A stretch of DNA of 64,000 bases, from NCBI GenBank assembly GCA_947623455.1, contig OX392541.1, forward strand, positions 11,598,719-11,662,718. The letters are read 5' to 3'. Below the pieces are notes generated by a model. It did not search any database. It was not told the DNA's origin and saw nothing but the letters and a program-made list of their open reading frames with translations. Within the stretch, counting starts at the first letter, position 1. Each line of letters begins with the position of its first letter. Both the position numbers and the translations under genes were made by a program. Origin of the DNA: Mimachlamys varia. Lineage: Eukaryota > Mollusca > Bivalvia > Pectinida > Pectinidae. Positions 27,195-37,905 of this stretch are shown in pieces.

Positions 27195-27575
27195 TGCAGG
27201 TTGATCAGTACTATGGGCAAGTTGTATGGTCGCCATCTTTGTCTCATTGAGAAATATTCTGTATCTTTAAGTGATATGAAGATGGATGTTTTTGAGTATG
27301 CTCATTAGTGTGTTTACTTGTTGTGATTGACAATGATACTCGATTCTCATTTTGAGAACTTGATGTTTACTTGGATGTGACAAAAGATTTACATGGCGGG
27401 TGTCGTCGATGACGCAGAAGACGCTTACTCTTCCCGAACACCTGGTCTTAGTCTCTTGTACTTTTGCAAGGGTCTCCACGTAAGTCTTTCCTTTGTTCAA
27501 ATTTTGCCCCTGGTTTAATCGATTTTGAGTTTGGATTATGATTATGTTGACGCTTCGGTATTCTCTTATTTTATT
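27195..27575 (+). mobile_element. R3 retroposon tail, copy 3 (longest)
   Basis: This copy runs from GGTCGCCATCTTTGTCTC through TTTGAGAACTTGATG, ATGGCGGGTGTCGTCGATGA, the GCAGAAGACGC block and GGATTATGATTATGTTG to CGGTATTCTC. From memory, bivalve genomes carry a similar tail 3' of a reverse-transcriptase element. That family link is an inference. Confidence 0.7.
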
Positions 27576-27845
27576 TGTCTATGTTCGTTACGACCACAAT
27601 GTCATACGTACCCTTTATCTGTGGTTTGTTTATTTTTTGTTTGTTTGGAGGGTCGTCAAATAACCATCTTATACCGCATACGATTACTATATGACCCTGT
27701 ATTGATGCCAATATTGATGCCTATTCAGACCATCATGTGGCATCAGAAAAAGACAATATTTCCAAAATTAAACATATAAAAGTAAAATAAATATATTAAT
27801 ATTTGATCAGAAGGAAGCACATCTGTATAAAATATTGCTAAAGTA

Positions 27846-28015
27846 GCATTAGTTTAGAAACGTTGGATTCCCACCTTTTGGCCCCTAGCATCCCTGAATA
27901 GTCCTAGGAGGACGAAACAGCTGTATGGTGCAGTTTAATTAATTTGTTCGGTATTCTTTTTCTATTACCAAATTTAAAATGTGCAGCACATGTGTGTGTT
28001 ACATTTTTACGTCAT
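27846..28015 (+). mobile_element. Hammerhead-bearing retroposon, copy c
   Basis: This + strand copy starts near GCATTAGTTTAGAAACG and ends at the shared terminus TTTACGTCATC. It lies about 270 bp downstream of an R3 repeat. The 5' truncation point differs from the other copies. Confidence 0.65.
27888..27931 (+). ncRNA. Hammerhead ribozyme copy c, G8 mutated
   Basis: Stem II (GTCC/GGAC), GAAA, CAGCTGTA and stem I strand TGGTGC are intact. The first core box reads CTGAATA where CTGANGA is required, so G8, the nucleotide that supplies the general acid, is U. The last base of the 5' strand of stem I (GCATCC) also fails to pair. Predicted inactive. Confidence 0.7.
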
Positions 28016-28491
28016 CTCTTATACAACCGAATAGTGTTCAATTTAAGGGGTCAAATTGTCGTATCGAGAGACTGCATTTTTAGCATAAATTGTGAAAGAA
28101 AACGTCTATTATGGTAAAAATTATACCATATATGTTTGTTGTTTTGTTATAGAAAAAAGTTGACAGAAAGCTATTGTGAGTTAACTTGTTTGCTTCAAAA
28201 GTTCGTTTTACTCCAAATTCAGTTTAAAGTGGCAAGTATGTGAAAAAGATGACAAATTTTTTTTATCATAAACTAGTTCAAGAATCCACGAGTATGGACA
28301 TACATTTAAAACTTAGTAAACGGTACCGTATACCAACATAAATTACACCGTGAAGCTTATTAGTCATTACATTTCATTCGTTGAATTAAGTACTTGTGGA
28401 AGTTGTCTAATATTTGGCGATTGTTATAAAACTCATATTGCGACTTCACTGATTTAATTAGATAGTTGTGGGATCACACAACGTTACACGA
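28016..28491. other. No recognised feature
   Basis: AT-rich DNA between hammerhead copy c and the first 11-bp array. Confidence 0.5.
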
Positions 28492-28545
28492 AGTGCGGTG
28501 TGCGCACGGTGTGCACACGATGTGCGAACGGTGTGTGCACGAAAT
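28492..28545. repeat. 11-bp tandem array A
   Basis: Units such as GCACGGTGTGC, ACACGATGTGC and GAACGGTGTGT repeat with an 11-bp period over about five copies. Confidence 0.75.
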
Positions 28546-29065
28546 GTTCTTGTTTTCAGTGTTATGAAACAACCAAATAGACACATGTAAACTTTCAACG
28601 CATATTGACATGTTCTCATTCAGGTATACATTGCTATTTTTTTCCCAAGTTTTACCTGTACAAAGACCATATATTTATACGTCTCCAGCCCGGGGCAATT
28701 AAACACTCGCATAGGTGTTAAAACACAGGTAAAGTAAGGGGTTCAAATAACCTTAATTATAAACGTCCAGTTCTGTTTTCATAACGGTCACATGGTAAGG
28801 CAAGTTGTAACTTTAGAATGTTATTTAGGTGTTCTGTTACCTGGGAACTAAACCCACTCTTGACCGTTTCACGGTCACTGTAATACAGTTTCATGTATAA
28901 TGTAAAATTAACAAAATCCGCATCAATATGATGCAAATTTATATAGTGTTGACAATAGGGGTATTTTTCATTCCGTAATAGTTGTCGACCAATTGTACCA
29001 AATGGTGCCAGTGTGTGCGAGGAGAATCGCGCATATGAACGAACGATCTTTAGATCGCCCAGTTG

Positions 29066-29170
29066 TATGCACCATGAGTGAACGATGTGTGAACGGTATG
29101 TGCACGATGAATGCACGATGAATGCAATATGAATGCATTATGAATGCACGGTGTATACACGCTGTACGCG
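29066..29170. repeat. 11-bp tandem array B
   Basis: Units ACGATGAATGC, AATATGAATGC, ATTATGAATGC and ACGGTGTATAC repeat with an 11-bp period over about nine copies. They resemble array A 0.5 kb upstream, including a shared ACGATGTG phrase. The minus-strand ORFs across this region are products of the repeat. Confidence 0.75.
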
Positions 29171-30360
29171 CGCATTTTGTGTTATACGAGTCGTACGTTG
29201 TATATACCACAACTGTAGGATATACAAAGTAAAAAAATAAGACTGTTGACTGAGAAAGTAAAAATGATTGATATGTTACTAAAATGTAACAGTAACATCT
29301 CATCAATTCACGTATAGATTTTATGCCAAGCGAATGAAAATTACAATATTTTGAAGTGTTCATAATCATAATAATACTAAGAAATACAGCAAAAAAGGAA
29401 GGAACCTATTAAACTTTTTCTTACGTTGAAATTATTTTAAACCTTAAATTTATGACCAATCCTGACTCACTCTTGACTTTGTCCTGACTTGCTGTACCAT
29501 TTACGAGTATCATCATTTAAAAAGGTAGACTAATAAGAAACCATGGAAAAGGCGATTATAATGAAAGTGTTGAATTTCTCTGTATGCTATCAATCAAAAC
29601 GACAAATCCATCTAAAAGACAAAACACCCTGTTTCAACTTATCACGTGTGAAATCAGAGAAATCTAACGTTTCCAAGGAAACCATTCGACTGCCAAGGAT
29701 GCCAATCAAAATGCGTCTAGAAACAACAAAAAATAACCGATAGCATCTGGAAAATGAAGGAGTGTCAACATAACTGGTTATTGAAAACAAAAATGTATGC
29801 AACAAGGCATGATTTAAACGCAGTCGTGAAGACATGCAAATACAAAAAGAATAAGACCAGACGTTCTTCTAGCGTGTGGACATTTTTTTATCGAATGCAT
29901 CTGCATCGTAAATTTGGTCAAATGTCTGTAATCGCTTAAGATGCAAACGAGACAACAAAACAGCAAGTCATATTAATGAACTAAAGTCAATATATCTACA
30001 TTTGTTTATCACTAAGACATAGCACATCGAGGTCAATCTGTCGACCATTATTTTAACCAAGATGCATCTGTCAGAACACAAGGCGATTGGTGCTTTCACG
30101 GACATTGTAATAATTGGAGCAAACAATTGAATACCCAACATGTAGGAATGTTACTTAGGGAAATGGAAGTTTGCAATCAATTAATAAAAGCAAGTGATGA
30201 CGAGGCATCACCCTTCCAATGAAATACGATGTTATTGTGTATGCCTGAATGGGAACACTATCACGTAAAGCTGTATTGTGTCCAATGTTTTTAATGAATG
30301 GTTATCATCGTTCGTTAAATAATAGAAATATTTTCATGAAATAATTCTGGCATCAAGAGA
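29171..30360. other. No recognised gene
   Basis: AT-rich DNA. Small ORFs at 29543-29743 and 29754-29939 have no known family. Confidence 0.45.
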
Positions 30361-30386
30361 TGATGATGATGATGATGATGATGATG
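30361..30386. repeat. (TGA)n microsatellite
   Basis: About nine uninterrupted trinucleotides. Confidence 0.9.
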
Positions 30387-30959
30387 GAAAAAAATAAAAA
30401 CTAAATGAACATTCTGGTATCAAATTGTCAAGTTAGATCAAACAAATAAAAAAACAAATTATGAAATAAACGATGGTATCACGAGAATACATAAGGCCCT
30501 ACAATAAGATATTGCATCCTATATTCCAAGTATATTGTTCAATGCAACCAAATATCATGTAATTGCAATCTGAAAGCATGTAAGATACAGCTGTCCTGGG
30601 TAAGAAAGGGGTGTAGGAAAAGTTCTATCCTACATCCAATTTCACTTTCCGTGACGTCACAATGGCTGAACGCTAATGCCTAATCGCGGCAAAGGTGTTG
30701 TGACAAACACTTCAGAACAATGTGATTGCCTTAATTTTGAAGACTAATTTAGCTCGAGGAAAAGTTGATTTTTTTCCAAATTGGACCAAGTCTAAACGCT
30801 TTTCATGGGATTCGGGCTTATTTTTGTTGTTGGATTAGGTGAAACATACTCATGACCAAAGATGGGATGGGAGATGGAAGATTTTACTTTTTGAATTTCC
30901 TTAGCTTATACTTCTGGTCATGAAAGGGTCTTATAGTATAGTATCATATTTTTTCTGTG

Positions 30960-31205
30960 TGCCAGTCTGGGTGATTGTGTGGTGTAGCGCAAATTTGTCT
31001 TTCACCAAGGCGACCGAGTTTCGATTCTTCGACGGGGTGTGAACATGTATGCGGTCGCCTGCCCGACCCTAAGGGTTTTCTCCGGGTACTCCGGTTTCCT
31101 CCCACAAAAAGACCCCCGCGCATACACCAAGGCCAACAAGTGTGATTAATATAAGTTGAAATACATGTTTCATAATTGTTGAAAAAATGAATAAAGTTTT
31201 ATATT
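30960..31205 (+). mobile_element. tRNA-derived SINE
   Basis: A tRNA-like head (A-box-like GTGTGGTGTAGCGC, B-box-like GAGTTTCGATTC) is followed by a body with GGTCGCCTGCCCGACCC, TTTTCTCCGGGTACTCCGG and TTTCCTCCCAC. The tail is AT-rich and ends in AATAAAGTTTT. The same body recurs in reverse at 59.9 kb and in decayed form at 37.8 kb. Confidence 0.8.
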
Positions 31206-31564
31206 TGTTGTGAACATGTACCAGTCTAGGAGGTTAAGAGGCGTACATTGTAGTGCAATATGTTTTACATTTAATAATTGCCTTAAAATAAACAGTATGT
31301 TCAATATTTCCTATTGCTTTAACTCGATGACACTAAAAAACATCGGTTCTGCTAAATGCCTTTATATCTGATTAAATACAACTGCAACACTGCAACTATC
31401 GCTATGACTAAAGCAACAATAACCCGCGCTCAGCATATTGTGTATAATACTGCACGGCATTTCTTCCTTTATTAAATAATTTGTTTAACCAGGAATTATA
31501 TATGATATTGAGTTAAGTGTCAATTTCAAGATTTTCCAACAAATTGTAATATTTGTCTAACCTT

Positions 31565-31725
31565 TTTTGGAACACCTAGTCTTATTCCCTTGTACTTTTA
31601 CGGGGGTCTCCATGTATATCCTTCCTTTGTTCATATTATGCCTCTAGTTTAATTGATTTTGAGTTGGGTTTATGGTTTTGTTGACGCTTTGGTATTTTCT
31701 GATTTTATTCATTTCAGTGACCAGG
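31565..31725 (+). mobile_element. R3 retroposon tail, copy 4
   Basis: Begins at GGAACACCTAGTCTTATTCC and ends after TTTTGTTGACGCTTTGG. A 20-bp scrap like the hammerhead element 3' end (GTGTGTTACGTCAT) follows at 31761-31774. Confidence 0.65.
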
Positions 31726-31775
31726 TCTGATATAACAGAAATGAGTAACATAGACATATGTGTGTGTTACGTCAT

Positions 31776-32479
31776 TATTCATGGAATACTACGTCATAAG
31801 GACCGTTACAACGTACATTCGTCATAAACAGTCTCCGACAAACCATATTCTATCAACAAAATAAAATGGTTAAGAAACTAGTAAACCGTATACAATGTAT
31901 ATGTACTATTTTATAAAATTTTTGATATACAATAATCAATATTAACTGATAAGATAGATTTTACAACATGTACATAGCAACACATTCCAGCTTATTCCAA
32001 CGATTGTTGTTGGTCGGGATAAAAACACATAAAGGGTAAAAAATCTTGACAAAACCTTGATTTCAGAGGAAAAATGCATGTTTGAGCAGTTGATTCAATA
32101 CATTTTGCTTTCCGAAAGCTTCTTCGTGACACCAGAATAATATATCAAATCACTAAAATAGCCCGATGTACGCAAATTAAATAAAATGTTCATTTATGTG
32201 ATAAAGCGAAGATCACGAAAACCATGCAGCTGGTGATCCCAAGGGAGGTAACTAAATCAGGTTTAATGTCTACTGGTCATACGATATAAAATCAGTCTAA
32301 AACCACGTGATCAAAAATGACGTAAAAGCAGAATAAAAACCTATCGAACATCTGCGGTCTGCCTGATAATGTAGTTTGGAAGACGAATTCAAAATAAGAA
32401 TACCATATTTGATTTTTTTTTTATGTTTTAAGTATTAATTTGATAAAAGTGTGAATGAATGATCAGTGGATTCTGCAAC
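31776..32479. other. No recognised feature
   Basis: AT-rich DNA with no clear gene. AGGGAGGTAACTAAATC near 32243 resembles the common mollusc AGGGAGATAAC phrase. Confidence 0.4.
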
Positions 32480-32780
32480 TGGTTGTTAATTTGCTTTGTT
32501 AATCGATAGTATAATTGCTTTATTAATTTGTTGATATTTGTATTGTTTTGTTTGACAGATTAATAATTGATTATTGATTGATTGTTTGAAGGCTTTAATA
32601 TTGACTTTCCGATTAATTGATTGGTAGATATATGCAGAGTTGATTGATTATTTATCGATCCATTGCTTGACTTCCTGCTTGGTTGATTGGATTATTTAAA
32701 TTAAGTAATTGATTTAATGGATTTGTATAATTGGTTGATTTAATGGATTAATTTAACTGTTTGATTGATTGATATGTTTA
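32480..32780. repeat. TTGATTGATT-rich low-complexity tract
   Basis: Irregular repetition of TTGATT, TTAATTGATT and GATTGATTGAT over about 300 bp. Confidence 0.65.
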
Positions 32781-32814
32781 CCTGGTCATATAATGGTTGT
32801 CTCATTCCCTGAAG

Positions 32815-33160
32815 AAAAAAAAACATGCAGGATTTCAGGTACATATACATTAGAATAACATGCCTTAAGGTTAATTCACCATTGTAGTACACATAATTCT
32901 TGAAGAAAAGCAACATTCAAGATTTCAGATTCATTGGCATTAAATGCCTTATTAATACTATTGTAGTACACACTATTCTTGAAGAAAAACAGCATACAAG
33001 ATTTCATATACATGTACATTGAAATTAATTGCCTTATTACAAAAAAGGTGAATCACCCGTCGTAGTACACAAAATTCTTGAAGAAAAACAACATTTTCGA
33101 TTTCAGATGCATTGAAATTGAATGCCTTATTACAAAAACGTTAATTCCGCATGGTAGTAC
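32815..33160. repeat. Degenerate tandem repeat of about 80-110 bp
   Basis: The phrase AATTCTTGAAGAAAAAC with GATTTCAGATTCATTG and GCCTTATTAC recurs about four times (32.82, 32.90, 32.97 and 33.07 kb), each following a TAGTACACA segment. Confidence 0.6.
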
Positions 33161-33589
33161 ACTCAAGCAAGTACACTCACACTCGAAAGGAGCCTGAATC
33201 ATACGATTCTTTCTCTGAATATATTGGTCTGTCCTGCTGTGAACATCCGACGTAGAACTCACACCTCAAATGGTTTAGGAATCAAGGCTTTGGTAACAGT
33301 GACATCACAATAATAAAAATTAATGGCCTCATTACGTTGTAGTTACAGTCGAACGCCAGGATATAGACTTTGTATCGCTGTAGATGACTCAGTAGGAAAT
33401 GGCACAACACACTTCAACATTACAAAATAAATAATAGTCAAATTATTTGGTCTTTTATAAAACAAATTGTGGTGATGAAATTACATCAGAAATAATTGTT
33501 ATTAAACAATTAAAAGAATGGTAAAATAGAAGACATGAAAAGTGTAATGATCATTTTCAAAACCCAATTCCAACAAAATACTGAGTACA

Positions 33590-33792
33590 TACTGTAGAAC
33601 ATGAATTTTTCGTGGTTGTGAAATCAATCGCGGTTTTCGTGGTTGCACGAAAATAAAGCAACTAATGTAAATTAGCCACATCTTTATTTTTTTAATGATT
33701 TGGAAAATATTAATGAAAGCTTGAACAACCAAAGGAGCATAATAACTTTCGACCACGAAGGAATGTGCACACGAATATTTTTTTATACAGTA
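33590..33792. mobile_element. Fold-back MITE with TACTGTA ends and CGTGG motifs
   Basis: The left end TACTGTA plus TTTTTCGTGGTTG pairs loosely with the right end GACCACGAA plus ATACAGTA. Interior CGTGGTTGCACGAAAAT motifs are typical of a common mollusc MITE, from memory. Confidence 0.55.
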
Positions 33793-33884
33793 AAATTCCT
33801 GTATGATCAAGGTTCCTTTAGAATTTAGAAGTACGTATATACCATTCATCACTGCATGTTTTACACAGTGCAAGATATTTGATT

Positions 33885-33990
33885 GTGTAAATATTTTCTT
33901 TGTTCATATTTGGACCCTGGTTTAATTCATCGATTTTCAGTTCAGATAATGGTTTTGTTGGCGCTTTGGCATTCTCTACGTTTTCGTTCT
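33885..33990 (+). mobile_element. R3 retroposon tail, copy 5 (3' part only)
   Basis: Starts within TTTCTTTGTTCATATTTGG and ends at TTTGGCATTCTC. Confidence 0.6.
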
Positions 33991-34913
33991 TATTTCGATT
34001 TCTTTGTGCATGAGTTTATTGTTACTGCAATCGGTATTACATTATAGCGGGCTTATTGTTTTTCTATATTCCCGACCTGTACGGTTGAAACTCCCTGTCT
34101 GTTCGGAACCCTGTCTGTTCGGTTCGCCCCCTCCACCACCGCCCCCCATCCAACTACCAGGTCGGGGATCTCCCTCCAGTTCATGAATCCCTCTCCTGTT
34201 TTTTTTTTTTTTTAAATTCAATGTCCGTTTCGCAAAATTGGTTTGATCTGTGTACAAACGTATTGATCAAATAATGTGGGTCACTTGAGAATGTTTATTA
34301 TGATATAACCTCATTTTCTAGAACAAAGAAGACACTTATTGTATGTGATGCATCCATCCTACACAACACGATTTGCCTTTTCATCTATTCTTATCCACAT
34401 TAAAAAATGTATTTGCTTCCAATGTCATTCATTTTGCAATCACCAATTAGTCCTTCTCTGCCTCTAAGAGCTATGTACGCTGATGTTGTTGATTGGGTTC
34501 TTTGTATTACACAGACATCAACCTTCTCAGATATTTTTTTCATATCTCTTGTTTCCACAAGTCCTTAGTCCTACCACTTCAGCAGCATCAGTTTACCTAC
34601 TTCAATATTACAAGAGCGAATATCTGCATACCTCTTCATACTGTATCGCTTTATTAAACAATATGTGTGTCACCGTGTTGTTTGGTTTATGCGAACCATG
34701 AAATAAACATATCTGTGTTATATCTACTCGTGTTTGGCCTTGCAAGGTATTGATTGTTATGCATTTTGTAAGAGTTATATATGTATTATACAACACAATG
34801 TTGATCATGAATTTGTCATAAAACATCAGAGCAATTCAGGTACGTTTATAGTATTTTCATACAAAACAAATAAGAGTTTGTCATGAAACATCAACACAGG
34901 TAATATCAGAAAT
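33991..34913. other. No recognised gene; C-rich patch
   Basis: A patch at 34125-34150 (CCCCCTCCACCACCGCCCCC) and a T12 tract near 34201 are low-complexity. Short ORFs here have no domain. Confidence 0.45.
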
Positions 34914-34970
34914 GTTTTAGGAATAAGATTCATCAGTTTGGTATGAATGATATATACAGAAATAGTTTGA

Positions 34971-35196
34971 TTTTACTTCTAAATTCATAAACAAAAGAGG
35001 TTTTACGCACCTATCCCTTTCTGCTTCAACATTTGTTAAGAAATTTTGGAGTCCCACATTTGGCCCCTAGCATCACTGAAGAGTTCAAGGAGGACGAAAC
35101 AGCTGTATGATGCAGTTTAATTGATATTTTCGACATACTGTATCTGGTACTAAATTTAAAAGGTGCAGCATATACATGTATGTGTGTTACGTCATC
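34971..35196 (+). mobile_element. Hammerhead-bearing retroposon, copy d (intact ribozyme)
   Basis: The copy runs from the TTACTTCTAAATTCATAA region to the shared 3' terminus GTGTGTTACGTCATC. The ribozyme sits about 85 bp from the 3' end. The insertion splits another repeat: one part lies at 34914-34956 and the rest at 35197-35300. The uninterrupted arrangement is present on the minus strand at 40935-41035. No coding sequence is present. Confidence 0.7.
35070..35113 (+). ncRNA. Hammerhead ribozyme, type I, intact core
   Basis: This 44-nt motif has every invariant hammerhead element in order. It has stem I 5' strand GCATCA, core CTGAAGA (C3 to A9), stem II GTTC/GGAC closed by AAGGA, core GAAA (G12 to A15.1), helix III CAG/CTG, cleavage triplet GTA, and stem I 3' strand TGATGC, which pairs perfectly with GCATCA. 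Cleavage would fall between 35107 and 35108. Helix III has no loop: ACAGCTGT is self-complementary, so activity should be better in a dimer or tandem transcript, as in known short-helix-III hammerheads of Penelope-like elements and animal retrozymes. The general base G12 and general acid G8 are both present. Activity itself is not shown here. Confidence 0.85.
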
Positions 35197-35300
35197 TTTG
35201 TTTTGTACACAAACAGGAATTGAAAACTTAATTTGCGAGCTTTAGAAAACATCTCTTTCTTTGTCAAGCAAACAGTGCTATAGCCGATTGTCGGTGTAAC
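35197..35300 (+). repeat. Right part of the repeat interrupted by hammerhead copy d
   Basis: CTTTGTTTTGTACACAAACA and the following TTAATTTGCGAGCTTT recur at 40.6 kb (+) and 40.95 kb (-). The left part of the same repeat is at 34914-34956 (GGAATAAGATTCATCAG). Confidence 0.55.
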
Positions 35301-35454
35301 TCAGTTATATAGGAAATGTTTTATTGAATGCGAAAACCACTAAAATATGTACATTTTATAAAATATAAAATACAAACATTCGTATTACCAGAAATATCCT
35401 TTATAAGACAATCTAACGTAAAACTACAGATTTTTCTTTTATAAATTCATCTAC

Positions 35455-35715
35455 GTTTTTCAATGACAATGATACTCGGTTCTCATTTTGAGAACTTGAT
35501 GTTTACTTGGATGTGACAAAGATTTACATGGCGGGTGTCGTCGATGAAGCAGAAGATGCTTACTCTTCCGGAACACCTGGTCTTATTCTCTTGTACGTTT
35601 AAAAGGGTCTCAATGTTAAAATTTCATTTGTTCATATTTTGCCCCTGCTTTAATCGAATTTGAGTTTGGATTATGATTTTGTTAACACTTCGGTATTTTT
35701 TAATTTATTTTCATC
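35455..35715 (+). mobile_element. R3 retroposon tail, copy 6
   Basis: Contains TTTGAGAACTTGATGTTTAC, GGCGGGTGTCGTCGATGA, GCAGAAGATGCTTACTCTTC and the usual 3' end. Confidence 0.7.
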
Positions 35716-35982
35716 AACAAGCTAATGATACTCTTCCTATGATCACTCAATAAGATCTCCTCCTTCAACATGATTTGTTGTTCCATATCTTTATACAGCT
35801 TCGTTCCAATTGTCACGTAGTAATGGCCAATCGAAGTAGCGCTGCGATGCGATGTAACGCTTAAGGGGCTTTTCATAGAAGGACCTATGTATATTAAAAT
35901 ATTAAGATGTTTATGGGTGTCTTCTTTCATTATGAGAGTTTTAGACTTCTAATAAGAACAAAGTTACCTTATATGGTTATAA

Positions 35983-36315
35983 ACAAGTTCAGTTCAGGGC
36001 ATTTGTATTGCAGAAACGGAGACAGGTGCCAAAGTAAGACAGCCAGAAAGTAAAATCGAGATACATGCTGATTTCTTATTTGATAATATCGCAAAGGAGT
36101 TATATAACAAAGTCGTTCAACAGAATATCGGTTCATACGAATTCTTGGGGAGAACCCGTGCTTTTCTTAGGAAGTCCTGCGGTGCCATTTTCAGAAATGT
36201 CGATGATATAGTGTTTTTAGATAATAACAGGACAATGAGTAACTATTGTTTCTCTAACAAACAGTGTTTACATGTTACAATGGATTCGATACTCAGTGGA
36301 TGGCTTCAAATATAA
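35983..36315 (+). CDS. Possible exon or gene relic, 110-codon open frame without ATG
   Basis: I do not recognise this sequence. A frame opened by the TAA at 35980-35982 runs to TAA at 36313-36315. It includes HADFLFDNIAKELYNKVVQ and GRTRAFLRKSCGAIFRNVDD, a mixed and soluble-looking composition unlike the Phe/Tyr/Ile-rich chance ORFs around it. TTTGTATTGCAG ending at 36013 could be a splice acceptor, which would make this a terminal exon from 36014. It could equally be a transposon coding relic or chance. No splice partner is visible upstream within the nearby R3 copy. Confidence 0.25.
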   Translation, partial: TSSVQGICIAETETGAKVRQPESKIEIHADFLFDNIAKELYNKVVQQNIGSYEFLGRTRAFLRKSCGAIFRNVDDIVFLDNNRTMSNYCFSNKQCLHVTMDSILSGWLQI

Positions 36316-37059
36316 AGTTTTGTACCAGATGTCTAATCATGTTTGACAAAATACAACACAAAATCTGGAGCGATGCAAGAAGATAAAGATTAAAGGTTTG
36401 TTGTGCGAGGATTGAAAAATTGATATGATATTAGAGCAAACTATGATATTTCCTTGTACGGTCTGTTTACCGAAAGTTTATAATGCTAAATGGAGTATGA
36501 TTTCGTTTTGTTGCAATTGTCTTTGGAAATTGATATTGCATTGATTTGACACATATTTACACGGTGGGGTTCTTCCATTAAGCTGAAGGGTCTTGCCGTT
36601 CTAGAAAATATTATATTGTTCTCTTTGTATATTAAAGAGTCCCGTGTAGGAATGTTCCTTCGGTGTGTTTTGCAAACATTTTATTCATTTTTATTGTATA
36701 ATTAGTAATAAATGCAGGGTTGTTTTTGCATATGTATTATGGCGACAGATCTTCCATACCGTAATCATCATCCATGCATTATTGATTCAGTAATGGACCC
36801 CAAAACCCGTATTGGCCCTAGTAATGGTCCCTCGATCCCAAAATTGGCCCTTTGGCCAATATTGGTGTCTCGGGGCCAATATTCGGTCCGATATGGAAAA
36901 TTGTATGTTTTATTTATTTTCTATTTATTTGCATTAAAATAAAGTATATAAGCAACTTCATGAAATTTGTTTACTGCTAACACTTTAGATACTTAATTTA
37001 CAAGGAAAATATTTCTTGAATTATAGTGAAAAATAAATTTCATCGTATGCCGTCTCAAT
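36316..37059. other. No recognised gene
   Basis: A patch at 36795-36900 is rich in GGCCAATATTGG-type palindromes (TTGGCCCTTTGGCCAATATT) and may be a small fold-back element. Confidence 0.4.
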
Positions 37060-37215
37060 CACCACTGATACCAATGATACCAAAGTAGAGAATACCAACA
37101 AAATCATAATCCTATATAAAAACATTATTAAACGAGGGGCAAAATATGAACAAAGGGAAGATTTACATGGAAATCCTTGTAAAAGTATAAGAGAATAAGA
37201 CCAGGTGCAAAAATA
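37060..37215 (-). mobile_element. R3 retroposon tail, copy 7 (reverse orientation)
   Basis: The complement of the R3 3' half: AGAATACCAACAAAATCAT and AGAATAAGACCAGG in + orientation. One of only two minus-strand copies. Confidence 0.65.
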
Positions 37216-37474
37216 ATTTGAATTATGATTATTTCATTTTGGTATGCATCCCATTTGCTTTTGAATGGTTTCTTAAGTTCGGTAACGTGCTACATAACTC
37301 CATGAAGTATGGCTTTCAGCACTTCAAAGAAAGAAGAAAGCGTTATATTTTAAATCATGTTATTCCTGTTCCATACGCGTAGATCTATATGAAATTTGAC
37401 TTTTAAAACGACGAAAATAAATATTTATTTGAAAAATGATTCTATTGATGCCTTAAAATTTACAAATTAAAAGA

Positions 37475-37640
37475 AATAAAAGAATACCGAAGCGTTATCG
37501 ACAAAACCATACTCCGAACTCACGATCGACTAAACTACAGGCGCAATACATGTATAAACAAAAGATGTTTTTAAAGTGGAAATCCCTGATAAAGAACAAG
37601 AGAGCAAGACCCGATGTTCTGGGAGGGTCAGCATCTTTTC
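37475..37640 (-). mobile_element. R3 retroposon tail, copy 8 (reverse orientation)
   Basis: AGAATACCGAAGCGTTATCG and CAAGACCCGATGTTCTGG in + orientation match the R3 complement. Confidence 0.6.
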
Positions 37641-37739
37641 TAGGTCCATACAAAGTAACCAGCCTCTTACATTAAAAGGCACTCAATATACAAAGATAAG
37701 AAAACATAGTTGACTGTTGATTCGTTGATTCGTTTGTTA

Positions 37740-37905
37740 GTCACTTGTGGTTCAGTGGATTATAAATCGATTGCTAAATCGTGAAAAGAGTATATAGGTC
37801 ACCGGCCCTACCAATTAGGTTTTCTGCGGGTGATCCAGTTTCCTTTCATATTAAGACTTTTACTCTAATGTCTGTTTCAAACAGGGATGATTAATAAAGG
37901 TTGAT
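37740..37905 (+). mobile_element. Decayed tRNA-derived SINE
   Basis: The A-box-like GTGGTTCAGTGGATTATAAA and the body phrases CACCGGCCCTACC and TTTTCTGCGGGTGATCCAG match the 30.96 kb SINE. The B box is lost. Confidence 0.6.

Noticed and set aside
28757..29369. Two overlapping minus-strand ORFs of 119 and 133 residues
   Set aside because: They read through the 11-bp array B, giving a HRAFIVHS-type period.
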